Part shown: piece by piece, positions 25,201 through 37,983 of the stretch
Layout: each line of letters begins with the position of its first letter
How positions within the stretch are numbered: the stretch's first letter is position 1
NCBI GenBank assembly: GCA_035041965.1
Contig: JAPYMA010000254.1
Location: 1 to 64,000, forward strand
DNA: 64,000 nucleotides
Source: Anisakis pegreffii
Lineage: Eukaryota > Nematoda > Chromadorea > Rhabditida > Anisakidae
Direction of reading: 5' to 3'
Program-made: the position numbers and the translations under genes
The notes under the pieces: generated by a model
The model's database searches: none
The model's input: only the letters and a program-made list of their open reading frames with translations
What the model was told of the DNA's origin: nothing

Positions 25201-27795
25201 AAGTTATGGCATCACGGTCAGAAGCACAAAAAAACTGCTCGCTTCATGTGTGATCTATGCTCATTCAGCACAGGAACGTCGAGTTCTCTTAGTGAACATC
25301 GTGCTCTTCATAAACGCAATACTTCTGCTCCGACTCTTAAACCAAATATGGATGATGTTATGTGAGTATAACGATTTGATAATTGTTGTAAGAGAGACTA
25401 TTCTGTATTTGACTCCCGCGATATTATGCGTAACAGCATCAGTTGATTTGACAAAGTGAACTCAACTCTTTCAGTACCATCAACGAAACAAACTCTGCTA
25501 AAAGCGGCTCTGAAACAGTCTCTATGGATGTACCTAATGAGCACATTCGTAACATTCAGCCGTCGGGGAATGATGAAGAAGCATGTACAGCAATTGAATC
25601 GAATTCAAATAACAACAACAGTTTGATTTCGTCTTATCCAATGCTCGTCAAGAAACTTGCTGGTGGAATTATGAAGGAGTCTGAAAGTGAAATGTCCTCC
25701 ATCACACATGATTCGTCGTCTAGATATTTGTTTAGTGAGGAGGATGTGAATGACTCATTTATATCAAACGAAATGAAATTGTTGATGCGCATTCGGAAAT
25801 CTCACTCCGATTTATTGGGTCAGTCCATTGCTGTGGGTGAATGTTGTTTCTCTTTGCGTAGTCGTATTAGAATTGATCCGGTAATATCCCTCCATAATTT
25901 CAAAATCATTTCGTTTTTGTTGTTTTGACACCATTTCATTCAAATATTCTGTAAAAATGATGATGATGTGAATATGTAATGATCGAAACGTTCCTTTCAA
26001 CTTAAAGTTAAAGTAGAGTTGTTGTTGAATTCGACTCAGTCAATAGTGAAATTACTTGAAAAATTTTATCCTTAGAGAACAATAATTTTTTAGTTTCATC
26101 AGGAAAATCCTATCGATGCAATGAATGTCCATTTGTTTGTGAGGATAAGATATTACTTGCATTCCATCTGGATCGACATAAATCAAAAGGTGGCCCGTTG
26201 AAGTGTAATTTATGTTCTTATAAGGCATACACTCCAGAAGCACTATGTAATCATATCAATTTACACATCAATACGTATTCACAAAATGCATCGGTTGCTG
26301 CGTTTAGGTTCGTTGATCTCTTTTCTTTATGAATCATTCTATTGCAAATGTCCAATTTTTTAATGCTACCAGTTTTTAACTATCACATTCCAAAATTTTT
26401 CATACTAGTCAAATTCAACAGATATTTACGTCTGATTCGTCGGGAGAATTACTCAGTCGCTTCGAAATCGCTTGACAAATTTATCGTATTGCATACCGAA
26501 AGCTGTGCATAAGCCGCATGCAGCTGAGTGTCGCTTGAATTCATCTGTATCGTATGTTCTGTTTTTAGAAAACGTAAACTTCGTCACTCTTCACCAGAAG
26601 CGATTTCTCATGAAGGAAAGGTGATGAAGTGTTCGAAATGTCCCTTTCAGACGGCTAGCACTGATCGCTATACTGCGCATTGTCTTGAGCATGCGTTGGT
26701 GAGTTGTTGACATTGTGCGTTCATCATTTAATCGATATTGCTTTAGCGAATACAACGACGATTGGAAACATCGATTAGGCGTAACAAGAGCAATAGTGGC
26801 GATAACAGGAAACAGAAGATACATCGGATGGCACGCAGAATAGATGGACAGGTCCGTTGATGTTTGCTTTCAGGCAATAAGTATTTGAAAGTTGAAAATG
26901 AGTTCTGAAGTCAGCAGTGAAACGCACAAAAAATATCACGATTGTGAAAAAATTGTTGAGTGAAGATAAATGATACTATTAAGCGAGTTTTGTTTGTTCC
27001 TTCGAAATAATAAACTTCGATGGCAACATCCATAAAATGTAATATTCATGATCCTCTATGCAAATTTTTTGAATGTATTTTTTCTAAATACAAAGACGAT
27101 AAATATTTTCAAAATTTCAGCATTTTTGTTGGAAATGTTCATTTCATTGTGACTCTGAATCGGCGTTGGGCACACACATGGAACTGCACGGTCTGCACGC
27201 TCCGTTTGTTTGTTCACTGTGTGACTATGCGTCGTTCTCAAACAACGTGATAATATTCCATCAGATGAATCATCATGTTAATGCACCCTTAACGAATCTC
27301 TGCAAACCGAATGCTCTTAACGACCAAAAGGTTACACTCATCATTGAATGTCTACTGCGAACTTCAGTGCTATTATGTCTTTGCTTAAAATGAAATTTAC
27401 TTTTGGCTATCGAAAAATCACACACTGAAAATTATCAGAAACGAGTTGATTAAGTTTTTCTGTTTGTAACTGAATTATAGTTTAAGAAGTAGTTATTAAC
27501 GAAGAGAATAAAAATATTAACGTTTTAGAATATACTCGAAATGGCGTACACAGAAAAGACACAACTAATGTTGCGATGTAATCGTTGTGGCTTAATTGTG
27601 AACAATTTCAACGAATTTATGACACATTGCAATTGTGTTCATCAAGATTTATCAGCAACTATAAAAGGTTCACCAACTACACAGACAATCATCGAGAACG
27701 CGAGTCGAATAAAATGTCTGAACGAAGATAGTCAACTCAACAACGATTTTTCGTCGTCCTTATCATCCCAAAACAAATCTTATTGCTCTTCCTAA
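19252..27795 (+). CDS. Multi-C2H2 zinc-finger protein, about 19 fingers, 21 exons
   Basis: Probable nuclear DNA-binding protein; targets unknown. Exons read: 19252-19353, 19581-19874, 19930-20057, 20224-20365, 20541-20775, 20976-21105, 21356-21435, 21766-22079, 22421-22623, 23185-23326, 23481-23639, 23965-24159, 24271-24425, 24721-24873, 25170-25361, 25475-25818, 26103-26307, 26569-26698, 26747-26851, 27121-27330, 27529-27795. Phases agree and give about 1294 aa; the exon 7 donor and exon 10 acceptor are the least certain. Fingers come mainly in pairs, for example YYCSHCPAHYQTRT..H, FVCKECPFRTRDTG..H, KCSECPYRSRHLCD..H, YRCNECPFVCEDKI..H, FVCSLCDYASFSNN..H. Exon 9 carries a Cys-ending variant (YKCFCCSARF...HRFSC). 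Linkers are long and do not match TGEKP. Exon 5 is Asn/Asp-rich from AAT/GAT repeats; exons 8 and 16 are Ser-rich. TTTTAG lies 13 nt before the ATG. A mariner-like element sits in intron 9. I cannot name an orthologue. Confidence 0.85.
22677..23102. mobile_element. Mariner-like non-autonomous element in intron 9 of the zinc-finger gene
   Basis: Both ends start TTGGGTTGGTG and are flanked by TA (22675-22676 and 23103-23104), the target duplication of Tc1/mariner elements. The inverted repeats are long, about 60-66 bp: after the first 11 bp the right end has an extra CATAAG, then both read TTCGTGCG and, further in, AAATTCAATT and AAAGTCCAC. The 426-bp length leaves no room for a transposase, so this is a deletion derivative or MITE. 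Confidence 0.85.
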
Positions 27796-29002
27796 TTATC
27801 ATTTCAACTCTTGTTAAGGAAAATTAACCACTAATTTATTTCATCTTGTAAAATTGTTTAATTTCTTATTATACAAGAATATAATATAGGTATTTCTGCT
27901 GTTGTTTCATGGTTTATCATTAGATAAATGCATAGATAGATATGGATGATTTCTTGTTTGATTCATTTACTGAATGAGTATATTAATTACGAGTTTCTAC
28001 TTCCGTTTTTTGCTTTCTTTTAAATTGATTCTTCATCGATCTGTACTGTTATTAGTGTTCAATGGTGATAATATTAGATTCCCCAGAAATCCATTGCTTT
28101 GTTAGGGTTTGAGTTGTGCTCATGTTATTTTAATATATTCTTATTGCATTTGCAGTCGTTTTTCGAAGCTTTCTTAATCTTCTTAGCGGTGATTTACAAT
28201 AGAAATTTAATGATAGATTTGCTATAATATTATTGAATAGAAACGATCTTTATTCGTATACGCGATAATTGTTTTGTCGGATTGCAGAAGCGAGTCTTGT
28301 CTTTGCCATGTAGGATTAGGATTGCACACTTCTATGATACTATTTGCAGTTACATTTTATCATTAACTTTTTTTACTCTGAACTCTTCTTCATTCCGTGT
28401 CCCCGTTGTTTCAGAAACTATTATTCATGAATCTTCTTCATAAACAAATACGAACGCCTTTTACGCTTCCTGTTTTTCTTCAAGAAATCTTTCTTGAATC
28501 ATTTTGTTCGCTTCTTTTCTCAGTTCTTTCAGCTTCTTTTAAAATTATTTCAGTCAGTACTTTCATATAATAAACCATTTGAGGGTTGTTTCCTGGTGGT
28601 CTCATTGCGATGATTTTGTTTTATCTGCAGAAAGAGCTATTTGAAGATGGATTTCTAGATCGTTGAAGTTGTTCATGGAGTAATTATGTTCATCTTTTTA
28701 TTACTCTTCATGTTGATATTCTTTTATCGTCATACATTGAAATACCCAACCGTTTAGAATTATTTTATGAATCTTCTGAAACATTTTCACGGCATCATGC
28801 TGTGTTGTGAGAGTTTAAATAAATTATAAACTTTATTCGTTCGTGTTTTATTACGATTCAGAATTCGTTGAAATCGGCAGTACTTGAATCATCTGGGAGT
28901 AGTTTTTGAGTAAACGCCATATTGATATGAATTAGAATTTATTTCTGTTAAATGTAAAATTCTTTGACGACAAATCACAGTGACCTCTCAAATGTTTTAC
29001 AG
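27796..29002. other. Intergenic region, no gene seen
   Basis: AT-rich sequence downstream of the zinc-finger gene. AATAAA-like strings occur (for example near 28817), but none is close enough to assign confidently. Confidence 0.4.
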
Positions 29003-30221
29003 CAGTGGTTCTCACAGGAGGTGAAATTACCCATTTTGGGTACTTTGGGAGTAACGGAAGGGGTCGGGAAATTAGTATTTCATGTAGTTGTTATGTTGTG
29101 ATAGAATGCGATTGTGATGGTGTTTTTTCACTTGGGTATATAAATGCGATTAGTTCATGGCAGCGCTGTTCTTTCTCCTATTTTCTGAGTGTCATTAGAT
29201 CTCCCGTTTGGACACAAATGTTTCACAAGTTTTTCAATACATTGGCTGACATCGTCTTTTATCAACATTGGGGAATGATTAAGAGAAATTAATATTTGGT
29301 GGTTTTGTTATGATGAAACGCCATTGTGATGAAGTGTTTTTCACTCGGATATCTAAACGCGGCTCGCTCATGGAAACGCTCGTCTTTATCCTATTTTCTG
29401 AGTATCTTTAGTTTGTTTAGGCCCGAACAAAATTTCGTAAGTTCTTTAACATATTGGCTGACATCGTCTCTCATGAGCAGTAAGAATTGATTGAGCTCTT
29501 TGGTACGACAGAAAAGATCATTGGTTTGGTGTGGAACGATCGAGTATTTCTGAATTTGATGATATCGATTTCTTTTTCCAATTTTCACAATTTGTAATTC
29601 TTCAATCGCTTATGAATATTTTGTCAACCGGTATAATGCTTCTTCCGTGATGGACGACAACATATCTTATGATTTTTTGACTGAAATGCTTGAAAAGTAG
29701 AATGGGAATTTCAGGCTCAATGCACCAATTGCATCTCAAAACTCTCGATAGGTCAAATTTATTTTCGTCCCTTTGATGAATTTATACATATACATTAACC
29801 ATCACTTTGATGGAATGATTGATTTTCCGTTCATCTCGAAAATAATTTCTCAAGTGTTTATTGCATCTTCCTTCTTCATGAATTATTGAAATTGTTGTTA
29901 AATTTCATTTTTTATCGCGGAAGAACGTTTTTTTCATTGCTTTCCGTTTTTGATTGCCGAGGTTCTTATGCTTTCTGCAGTGAAAAAAAAGGTTCTAAAA
30001 ATACTTGTTTTGTTCCAGAAAATTAATTTCTTTCACCATATCAACGAATTTCCGGACCGGTCTTCCTCTTGTTCCCAACGTTATATGTCGGTAACAAGAG
30101 GAAAACCGGTCCGTTATACGTAGAAATTGTGAGTTTTGTATCAGGAGGGGGGAGAGGCGGTAACAGCGGCGTATTAAATCATCAAAATGGGTAATGGAGC
30201 ACCCGAGCGTGAGAACCACTG
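29003..30221. mobile_element. hAT-type non-autonomous element A
   Basis: Perfect 13-bp terminal inverted repeats CAGTGGTTCTCAC, a typical hAT terminus. The flanks TTTTACAG (28995-29002) and TTTTAGAG (30222-30229) are an 8-bp target duplication with one mismatch. The 1219-bp interior holds an imperfect direct duplication with an offset of about 213 bp (TTTTCTGAG near 29182 and 29394; TTGGCTGACATCGTC in each copy) and a 21-bp hairpin at 30053-30113. No transposase frame is recognisable. Confidence 0.88.
30053..30113. repeat. Hairpin inside hAT element A
   Basis: CGGACCGGTCTTCCTCTTG and its inverted copy (30093-30113) match at 20 of 21 positions, with a 19-nt loop. It lies near the right end of the element. 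Confidence 0.85.
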
Positions 30222-30705
30222 TTTTAGAGGATGTGCAAAACACATCGTTGTGGAAATTATTGAAATTCGGAAAAATTCTGGAAGTCGGGGAAAAAAGCGC
30301 AAAATTACTTGTATTCAACTGAGCCAGTCAACTTCCTAAATTGCATCCGTAGGTTAAGTTAAATGGTTCCAAGAAGCATGTCATATGGCCGTGCCCGTGT
30401 GATCGTTTTTGGAACATTCTCTGATCATTTCGTATGCCGCGAACTTAGAAAATTCACTAAAATAATCTTGCGTATTGCATGGTTCATTTACTGGGCAGTT
30501 TGCTTGATGACCGTTTTAGATGATCGCAAATGGTACGGAATGAATAGTTGTTACTTGGTGGGAGGTATCACTGAAAATGAAACAAGAGGTAATGGAACAT
30601 AATGATACTTCATAATGAATGTAAGTCGAAGTAATTACAATTTGATTTAATTGAAAGAAAGAAATAAAGAAAGATTGAATTATACTAATCGAGAGATCTG
30701 CGATT

Positions 30706-30980
30706 ACCTTCTGTGCTTGTAGAGAATTCAATTCTCTTTCCAATGGACTACTTGGCATTGACCGACCAAATTTCTGTTCCAGCACTTTTTCCATTTCAAT
30801 CGCTTGCAAAGGCATTAATTCTCCTCATGAAGGTTCTTTTTAAGTTACAATTTCGAAAACTAAATGATGAATTTTCCTGAAACCTGTGCTTGTAGAGAAT
30901 TCAATTTTCTTTCCAATGAATTACTTGGCATTGTCCGATCAAATCTCTGTTCCGACACTTTTTCCACTTCAATTGATCAC
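30706..30980 (+). repeat. 174-bp dispersed repeat, about 1.5 tandem copies
   Basis: CTGTGCTTGTAGAGAATTCA begins at 30710, and its near-identical partner (CTGTGCTTGTAGAG) at 30884. TTACTTGGCATT-like and TCTGTTCC blocks repeat in step. Same family as 5935-6120. Confidence 0.8.
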
Positions 30981-33133
30981 ATCATTTTTATTTGATTGAA
31001 ACTTCCCTGGTTTAACTTTTACTACTCCATAAATGAGCCAATTCTTGTAGCCCGTCTTTGTCTGAACGTGGTAAATTCATTTCTCTTCCCAATGACACCT
31101 CATGTACACATTCAGGTCAGGTGTAGCCTTGAAATACGTCAAATTCCTGTGCCTCATCGATGAATTAATTCACCCTATTGGATCTCTTTTTTCTGTGCTC
31201 TACCTGACCGCGTCGCTTCAAAAGTGCAATTTGGCTTCTGTTACCAACCCCCATTACATGGAATCGAATTGTCGCTTTGTTGCAGCTCATCGCTTTACAA
31301 TCCTTTCACTAGAAAGCATCCTAAGAAAGAATGAGTGAGTGTGACAGAGAAATGTGCTCAATTGGAGAATGAGAAAATTTTGAAATACCACTGGAAAAGA
31401 ATGAGAATTTTTGTGGAACGTCGTCAACAAGCGAATGATAGCGATGAGAAAATTGTAGGAAAGATTGAGATTTCTCGTTGGAACAAATATTCATTCGCAA
31501 TACAAGTTCATGATGGATGATCGTAATAATCTGTGCTTGAGGATTTACAAAATTCAAGTTATACGTCAATCCAAGTGAAAGTTATGTTACGAAAGTGATT
31601 CGTTTTTAGGGTGATACAGCCTCTTACTACTTTCAATCCACCCCAACACTTAGAACATATCACAGGAACGATACGATACTATTGTTCCATCTTCATGTAA
31701 AGCAGACTCACACCTCAAAAAGAATATCTTCCACATGTTTCCTGTATGCACAAGGTGGATGCAAGCTAAACACTCGTTAATCGTAGCTGTGTTGTATCAG
31801 AACAGTTTCACACTTCATGAACAAATGATTCTAGAATTGTAAGAATTAAAAATTTTCGTCTGCATAAGACACGTAACGAACTGTTGAGCTTTAAGTTGCA
31901 GCTGCTTTGACTGCAAAGTGGATTATTGATGCAATTTGCAACTGACATAATGATGTGTGTGGAAAGTCATAAGCGAATGTTTTTGGTTCAGATATATCAT
32001 CTGATTATTGCGAAAATTCGTAATTTATCTCAAGCGTTTCTCATACGCTGACAACACTAACTTGCTTTTGAAATCTAACGAGAGAATTTTCTTCTCAACT
32101 TCACGAGGACTTCGTAAATGCATTACGAAGAATATCCTGCGAGTTCAGTGAGTGTAAATGTGGTCGTGAATATGCAGAAACGATGAAAAAATGAGTGCAA
32201 AAAACCAGAAAGAATTCATAACAACCTGTGATTAGTTGTGAATAAACAGTGCAACATTTATGATTTAATGACGAAAAGCGCTTAGATTGTAGTTGACCCA
32301 TAGTGGTTCTTTGTATTGGAAGCATATCGTATGCAGAATTCATTAAGAAATAAAAATTTATTCACAGTTTTCATGATTCGTGATGAAACAATGAGCAGTT
32401 ATACAAAGCACAAGGAATACATGCGTCAATCATAGATAAACTTTGACAGTGTTATCAGCAACAGACAACAACAGATAATTAATAATAGTAACTTTATCAG
32501 AGTGATAAAGGGTTATCAGTTACAGGCAAAAACTGCCCAAAAATATCAGCAAGCAAGCACGAATCATTTTCGAACAGCGGTTATCATGTTGAAATAATTT
32601 TCTATCAAGATCTGCTTTTTACTTCATAGGTTGTTACGTTGAAGAATTGTCATTCCAACTCGAACGCCTCAGAAATTCACGTGATTTCTTTATGGAAAAA
32701 GACAATGTGAGCATAGGATTCGGCTTGTTGAAGAGATAAGATGGCGGGAATGAAAATAATAGTATTAATAATAGTACAATATCATGTCAGATTTGTAAGT
32801 GATGAAACTTTTTATACAACTACATTGCACAGCGTGTCAGCATTCTGTTATTGGATCGTTTCAAAGTGAAAACCACTCCTTTCTAGGAGTCAACTGGTTT
32901 TTTGTAATCTTCTCGATGGAATCCATCTGAAAAGAAGTTAAACTATTCTGTTTCACACTGAACTCAGAAGTGATCAGCAATCAAAATTTTGAAAATTTGC
33001 ACTTAATTTAACGTGATTTGTGCAATGGGGCGTTAAAATGTGACTATTTTAGCATTTTGCAATGTAACACTTTGAGTTTCGTGGAAGTTTGTTTTCGAAA
33101 TTACGCATGTTGAAATGGTCGATAAATGCATAC
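30981..33133. other. No gene seen
   Basis: AT-rich sequence with short open frames that lack motifs or matched splice sites. Confidence 0.45.
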
Positions 33134-33301
33134 CTCCGTTTGTTGTGAATCCTGCGTAACGTTTGTATGCCTCCGAAATTGATGTACGTCGACCGAGCAT
33201 TTCGGTAATTGAAAATCTGCGTTCTCGTTCCTGTGGGAAACTGGATGGCGGTGACACCGAAAGGCTTTCCGAATCAACCGTGTCACTGCGTACACGAGGC
33301 G
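33134..33301 (-). CDS. Isolated 168-nt exon with RRxS/T motifs (copy 1)
   Basis: On the minus strand the exon is bounded by TTTGTTCAG and donor GTATGC. It enters and leaves in phase 1. The product begins APRVRSDTVDSESLSVSPP and contains RRFSITEMLGRRTSISEAYK. The copy at 37669-37836 has the same length, the same phases and the same layout, which supports it as coding. RRFS and RRTS fit basophilic kinase sites (for example PKA); that is inference. The parent gene and other exons are not securely identified. Confidence 0.65.
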
Positions 33302-33838
33302 CTGAACAAACAATCTGAGAGGTATCTCGGGAAGTTCCTATCACAGAAATTGATCACTCTTAGTTCCCGATGACATGAAATCAACTGAGAATTAGCGCGA
33401 GATAAGCGTGAGAATTTTTCAAAATCAATTATGCCAGCAGGAACTTACGAATTGTGATCGGGAATCTTTTTGGATCAACTGGGAATGAAGTCATTTTTAC
33501 GATTTCTGAAAATAGAAGAGGTGTTAGTAGCTTTCCTAGATGATTGCATTGAACAGTACTCGTTCAGTTGAAAGCGCTAGCTTTACGGTTCTCCTAGTCA
33601 GCCTGTTATGGCTGACAGGCTGGCTATGAAAGGCTTGAATGCACAGATGACTGAGATGAATTTATAAGCAATCAATGCTAGATGATAGTATCGTATGAAC
33701 GTCTGTCCAGACTAATCGAATCTATTGACTCAAATCTCGAGCAGGATATCAACGTCTGCTCCACAGAAGCACAGCTCGACTCGATAACCATTGGGACTTA
33801 GAACGCTATGAGCAGTGGAGGTGGCGGTTTGGAGAGGA

Positions 33839-34033
33839 TCACCTAAGAAGCGTTATTCCTTCGTTGACCGACGCAAAGATGGTCGTGATCCACGAAACTG
33901 AGTTACGGATTCGGTCGAGTGAATCCAAGTGCCGAGAATGTTCACTGATTGCAACCATGCCACTGCGACGGTATTTATGCGCTTCTGTTCCAAATTGCGT
34001 TTCAAATAGGCGTGCGTAACTGCTTCGTTTCAT
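33839..34033 (-). CDS. Candidate first exon of an unidentified gene
   Basis: A minus-strand frame from ATG (MKRSSYARLFETQFG...) ends at ...EGITLLR with the strand-sense donor AG|GTGATC. It lies about 540 nt upstream of copy 1 of the RRxS exon, but its end phase (2) does not join that exon's acceptor (phase 1), so they may not splice directly. No family recognised; composition looks coding but support is weak. Confidence 0.3.
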   Translation of the reverse strand: MKRSSYARLFETQFGTEAHKYRRSGMVAISEHSRHLDSLDRIRNSVSWITTIFASVNEGITLLR

Positions 34034-37000
34034 GGTGGTAACAAATTTTTTGGAAATTCTTGAACAACTAAATGTGTTATCAATAAAAATTGATTTTTTT
34101 TCAATTGGATATGATGCTGTTTATAACAGTCGTCAAAGTCCCGTGATATTGATGTTCGTCAGCCTTCGACTACTCATCGGACAAGTCTCGTGATTGTATT
34201 TTCGAGAGTGATATTACACACTAAGTACCAGTTGTTATCAGTGATCGATGGAAGATAAACAACCGAAGTGATACCAATGAGAACACCGAAAAACAATCAC
34301 ACGCTGTTTACGATGGCAAAAATTGAAAAGCTATCGTTCTCAAAACTCAAATTCAATACTGAAAAATGTTCTCAACTAATCGCTGTCGTCAAATTCTGTT
34401 GATAAACGCAACACCCATTCGCAGTCGTAAATAATCGTAGGTATGTCGCATAATCGTAAATATTAAATATCGTTGCATTTTTGCTAAAAATGATGTCTGC
34501 TGAAAATGATGAAATGGAAATTTTTGATTAAAAAAATTAATCGGCGCCAATGGCTACGACTTATTGTTTACGACTCTTGTTTTTTGGCTCGAAAAATGGT
34601 TAATTTCATCGGTTTTTTGCGTCCTTTTAACGCAAATCATAAAATTTTCAGACAGACACAACTGAGAATGATATTTTTTTGGAATAGAACATCCAGTCGA
34701 ACGATCGATGATAAGATTAATTTCGAAATACTGCAAAGGAGAAAAATTAACGAGATGACAAATGATGGTACATACGTACGTGTTCGTGACCGTCATGAGG
34801 TATGGGCAGTAACTGTCACTTAATCATGCTTTATATGTCAGAAAGAAGCAAAAAAAAGGAGAATAAATTCATAGCAATTCGGCAATTTCGTCCGTAATTT
34901 GATGCATCACACAAAAAGTGGAATCAATTTTGGTGATAGTAATATCGGATATTGGAGGATTCCATCACTGAGGTGTAATGATGAACAGTGACCACCCGAA
35001 TTTCCAATTTTGACACGTTGCTTAGAATCACTCAAACGATTGTTTTGTCCGGACGATGTGCACTCATGATTCGTTCGGTTCAATGCCAACTTACATCTCA
35101 CGACTCCGATCGTGAGACAGTTGGTCGTAAACTTTCCCATTGTCGATCACTCAGAATATTTGTTTTTGAAGGACCATTTGCCCGAAAATTCCATGTTCAC
35201 ACAAACTATTTCAGTTCGGCTCACTTATTTAATCGAGTAATTCGTGCAAAATCAATTATTCATCTGTTCGATTACACTTATTCAGCCGTTTGTTTTTCTA
35301 AAACTTATTCGTTTATACAAATTGGCTTTATGTGATGAATGCAATCCATAATACGATTAATAGCGTTCATAAAGAGTTATATCATGTCGCTCACTCAAAC
35401 AATATCACTGACCACGTTTATTTCAATTGTTCCTCAGCGACCGATTCAGTATCAGATGCTTGTGAAACAGTCATCCAATTCCGATCAAAATGACATCAGC
35501 AGTGATTTATGAATCAGCCGGTAGGCATGACTAACATTGAGGATTTGTAAACAAATCAGAAAGGATGACAAATTTCCGATGACTCGTCAACTGCAAACGA
35601 TAACCGATATGGTGTAGTTTCAAATTTAACCTCTGCTTTTCAACTGCTTAAGATAACACATTCTCTTGACTATGATATCAATAAGATCGCTATGGGTTGT
35701 TTCAATATGCTTCACTATCAACTATTTAATTTCCATGTTTCCACGAGGATGCTCATCACAGAATGCTCCTTTCACGGACTGCGGTGGAATACGTTGTATT
35801 GGCATACGGGAGAATCGAAGTCAGTGTACGAACATAACGATATAAGGTTTTTTATGAAACTTTTATTCATAAATCTGCTAACATTTATAAAGCAGTCACA
35901 AAATGGTAACATTTTTGCGCAACAGAAACAACATCGCACATAGAACTGTCAATCTGAATCAATAAATGAATGATTTGTATTCATGACTTTATCACCAAGT
36001 ACATGATCATGCACGAATATAATACAGATACGATTTGCTTGACATAAATTTTAAGCATTACACACAGTTACGATCGTAAATCGAAGCAGCACTGCAAAGT
36101 ACAACTATATCTCCATAAATGATATAATGACATGATAATATGAACAATCTTATATACAGTACATACGGATGCTAGTTCTGTTAACCTATAACAAACGACA
36201 AGCGAAAACGATCTAACAATATGTTGAATTTCGAAAACAGCTCGATGCCTTCTATACGTAACCGATGTTAGAAATTTTTTGAAATATCACCAAGCAGTCG
36301 TCACCCTCGCCAATGACAGAAGGATTTCAAGGATAGGACTGGTATGCCAAGCAAAAAATCGACATGTTTCATTGAAAACGTGAAACTTGCAATGAGCACT
36401 CAGCTGGTGCTATCGCGAAATCATGCATTTCCGTAAAAATTCGGGAAATATCAAATTTTGTCACTGAAAAAATAGTCGATTGCATATTTTACTTTTCTAA
36501 AATACACAGTGAACTGGTTTCAATCAGAAATGGTCTTGAGGACTGAGAAGGCCTGATGCATCGAGTGATGGACTTGTATCTGAATGAGCTGGATTACAGC
36601 GTTATCAGTTTCCATCACTGTCTATGACACAACAATCTTACAACGCGATAACAAAACGATTGCAATTGATCGACGAATCTGAAATTGCATTTATCTTCAC
36701 TACAGAAATTATGGTTCAAGAATCCTCAAGGGCAAGAAAAGCGATCAGTTTCGTCACAGTGTTTGTATGTATCATTTGCTTTGATTGCCCATTAGTGATG
36801 CTATAAGTATGTATTTCGTTGTATATTGCATTGAGAAATACGTAAATTGTTGTCTTAAAATGCAAACAGATGAAATTACTTAGGAAAGCTTCACTGGAAT
36901 CGATGGCTGTGATATGTCAACGTTGGACTTACAAGGATTCACGGAAAACAATTGCAAATGCAAATGAAATGTTCAGTTCGAAAGTGGACTTTTCTTGATT

Positions 37001-37668
37001 TAGTAGTCTCTTTTGGAGTGTTTGCCATTTCCCACCTATTCATAGACCGTTTTGCAGGAGTTGTGAGCCAGGACTTTTTTTTCTGGAAATTCCAAGAAGA
37101 CTTCCAGTGTTGACAAAATTTGACACAAAACTCAGAAGTTACCTCGGAACAAGCGAAACACAAGAACATGAATGTTACTTCTTCATTTATGCTTCAGGTG
37201 ATCTGGAGTAGACGCCGGGATGACAATGTTCTGCAAGTGGTCCTTTCAAATGTTATTCTGCATTTTAAAAAACGGTCTATTGCTGTATCTTAATTTTGGT
37301 TCATTTCAAAATCAACTCCGCTAATTTGCTGCAATAAAATTCCGTTAATTAGCTTCGTTAATGTGATGAAATTTCTCATACAGACTGCAATTCAAAAAAA
37401 ACCTCCTTTAAACATAGAAATAATGAAGAAAAAATGATAAACGTCGGAATTTCAATCAGCTATTTGCCGATTATCTAGACCTAAAGAATAACACTCTTAA
37501 CGGAACAAAGCTTCATGCGTCCGGATTACACCAGTAAGATGACTGAAGTGAAGCAATGCTTTGGTCACAGTTGAATCGTCAACGCCTTGATAGCTAAGCT
37601 AGCTAACTATAACTGTGACTGTTCAGAATGCTGGAAATGGAAAGGACAATAAAATGCGGTATGCTCGC
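34034..37668. other. No supported exon
   Basis: AT-rich sequence, probably intron if the two RRxS exons belong to one gene. The short open frames are unconvincing. Confidence 0.4.
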
Positions 37669-37836
37669 CTGTCTCTTCAGCGTGACGCTTGAGAGCTTCT
37701 GAAATTGAGGTGCGTCGTGTAAGCACATCTATAATCGACGATCTACGTCTTGGTTGAACAGGAATATCTGACGAGGTGCTTACAGGGCTCACCGCCACTT
37801 GCTCGGAATCGTTGGAATGCACCCTTTCACGAGGTG
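37669..37836 (-). CDS. Isolated 168-nt exon with RRxS/T motifs (copy 2)
   Basis: Bounded on the minus strand by TGCTATTTCAG and by AG|GCGAGC, which would be a GC rather than GT donor. Phase 1 at both ends. The product begins APRERVHSNDSEQVAVSP and contains RRRSSIIDVLTRRTSISEAL. It is paralogous to 33134-33301: shared APR start, SE..xVSP, RR(R/F)S, and RRTSISEA followed by KR. The two look like duplicated exons of one gene, or first exons of tandem genes. Function unknown. Confidence 0.65.
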
Positions 37837-37983
37837 CTGAAATAGCAATGCGTGATGATTACAAAACGACGGCTTCGAATCGAATTTGTCATGGGAAGAT
37901 TTTCCGAATGAAACTCAAATTGCTGAAATGCTTCTCTTTCGCAATTTCACAATGCACCGAATAGTTTTTGTGATGCAGTAGAC

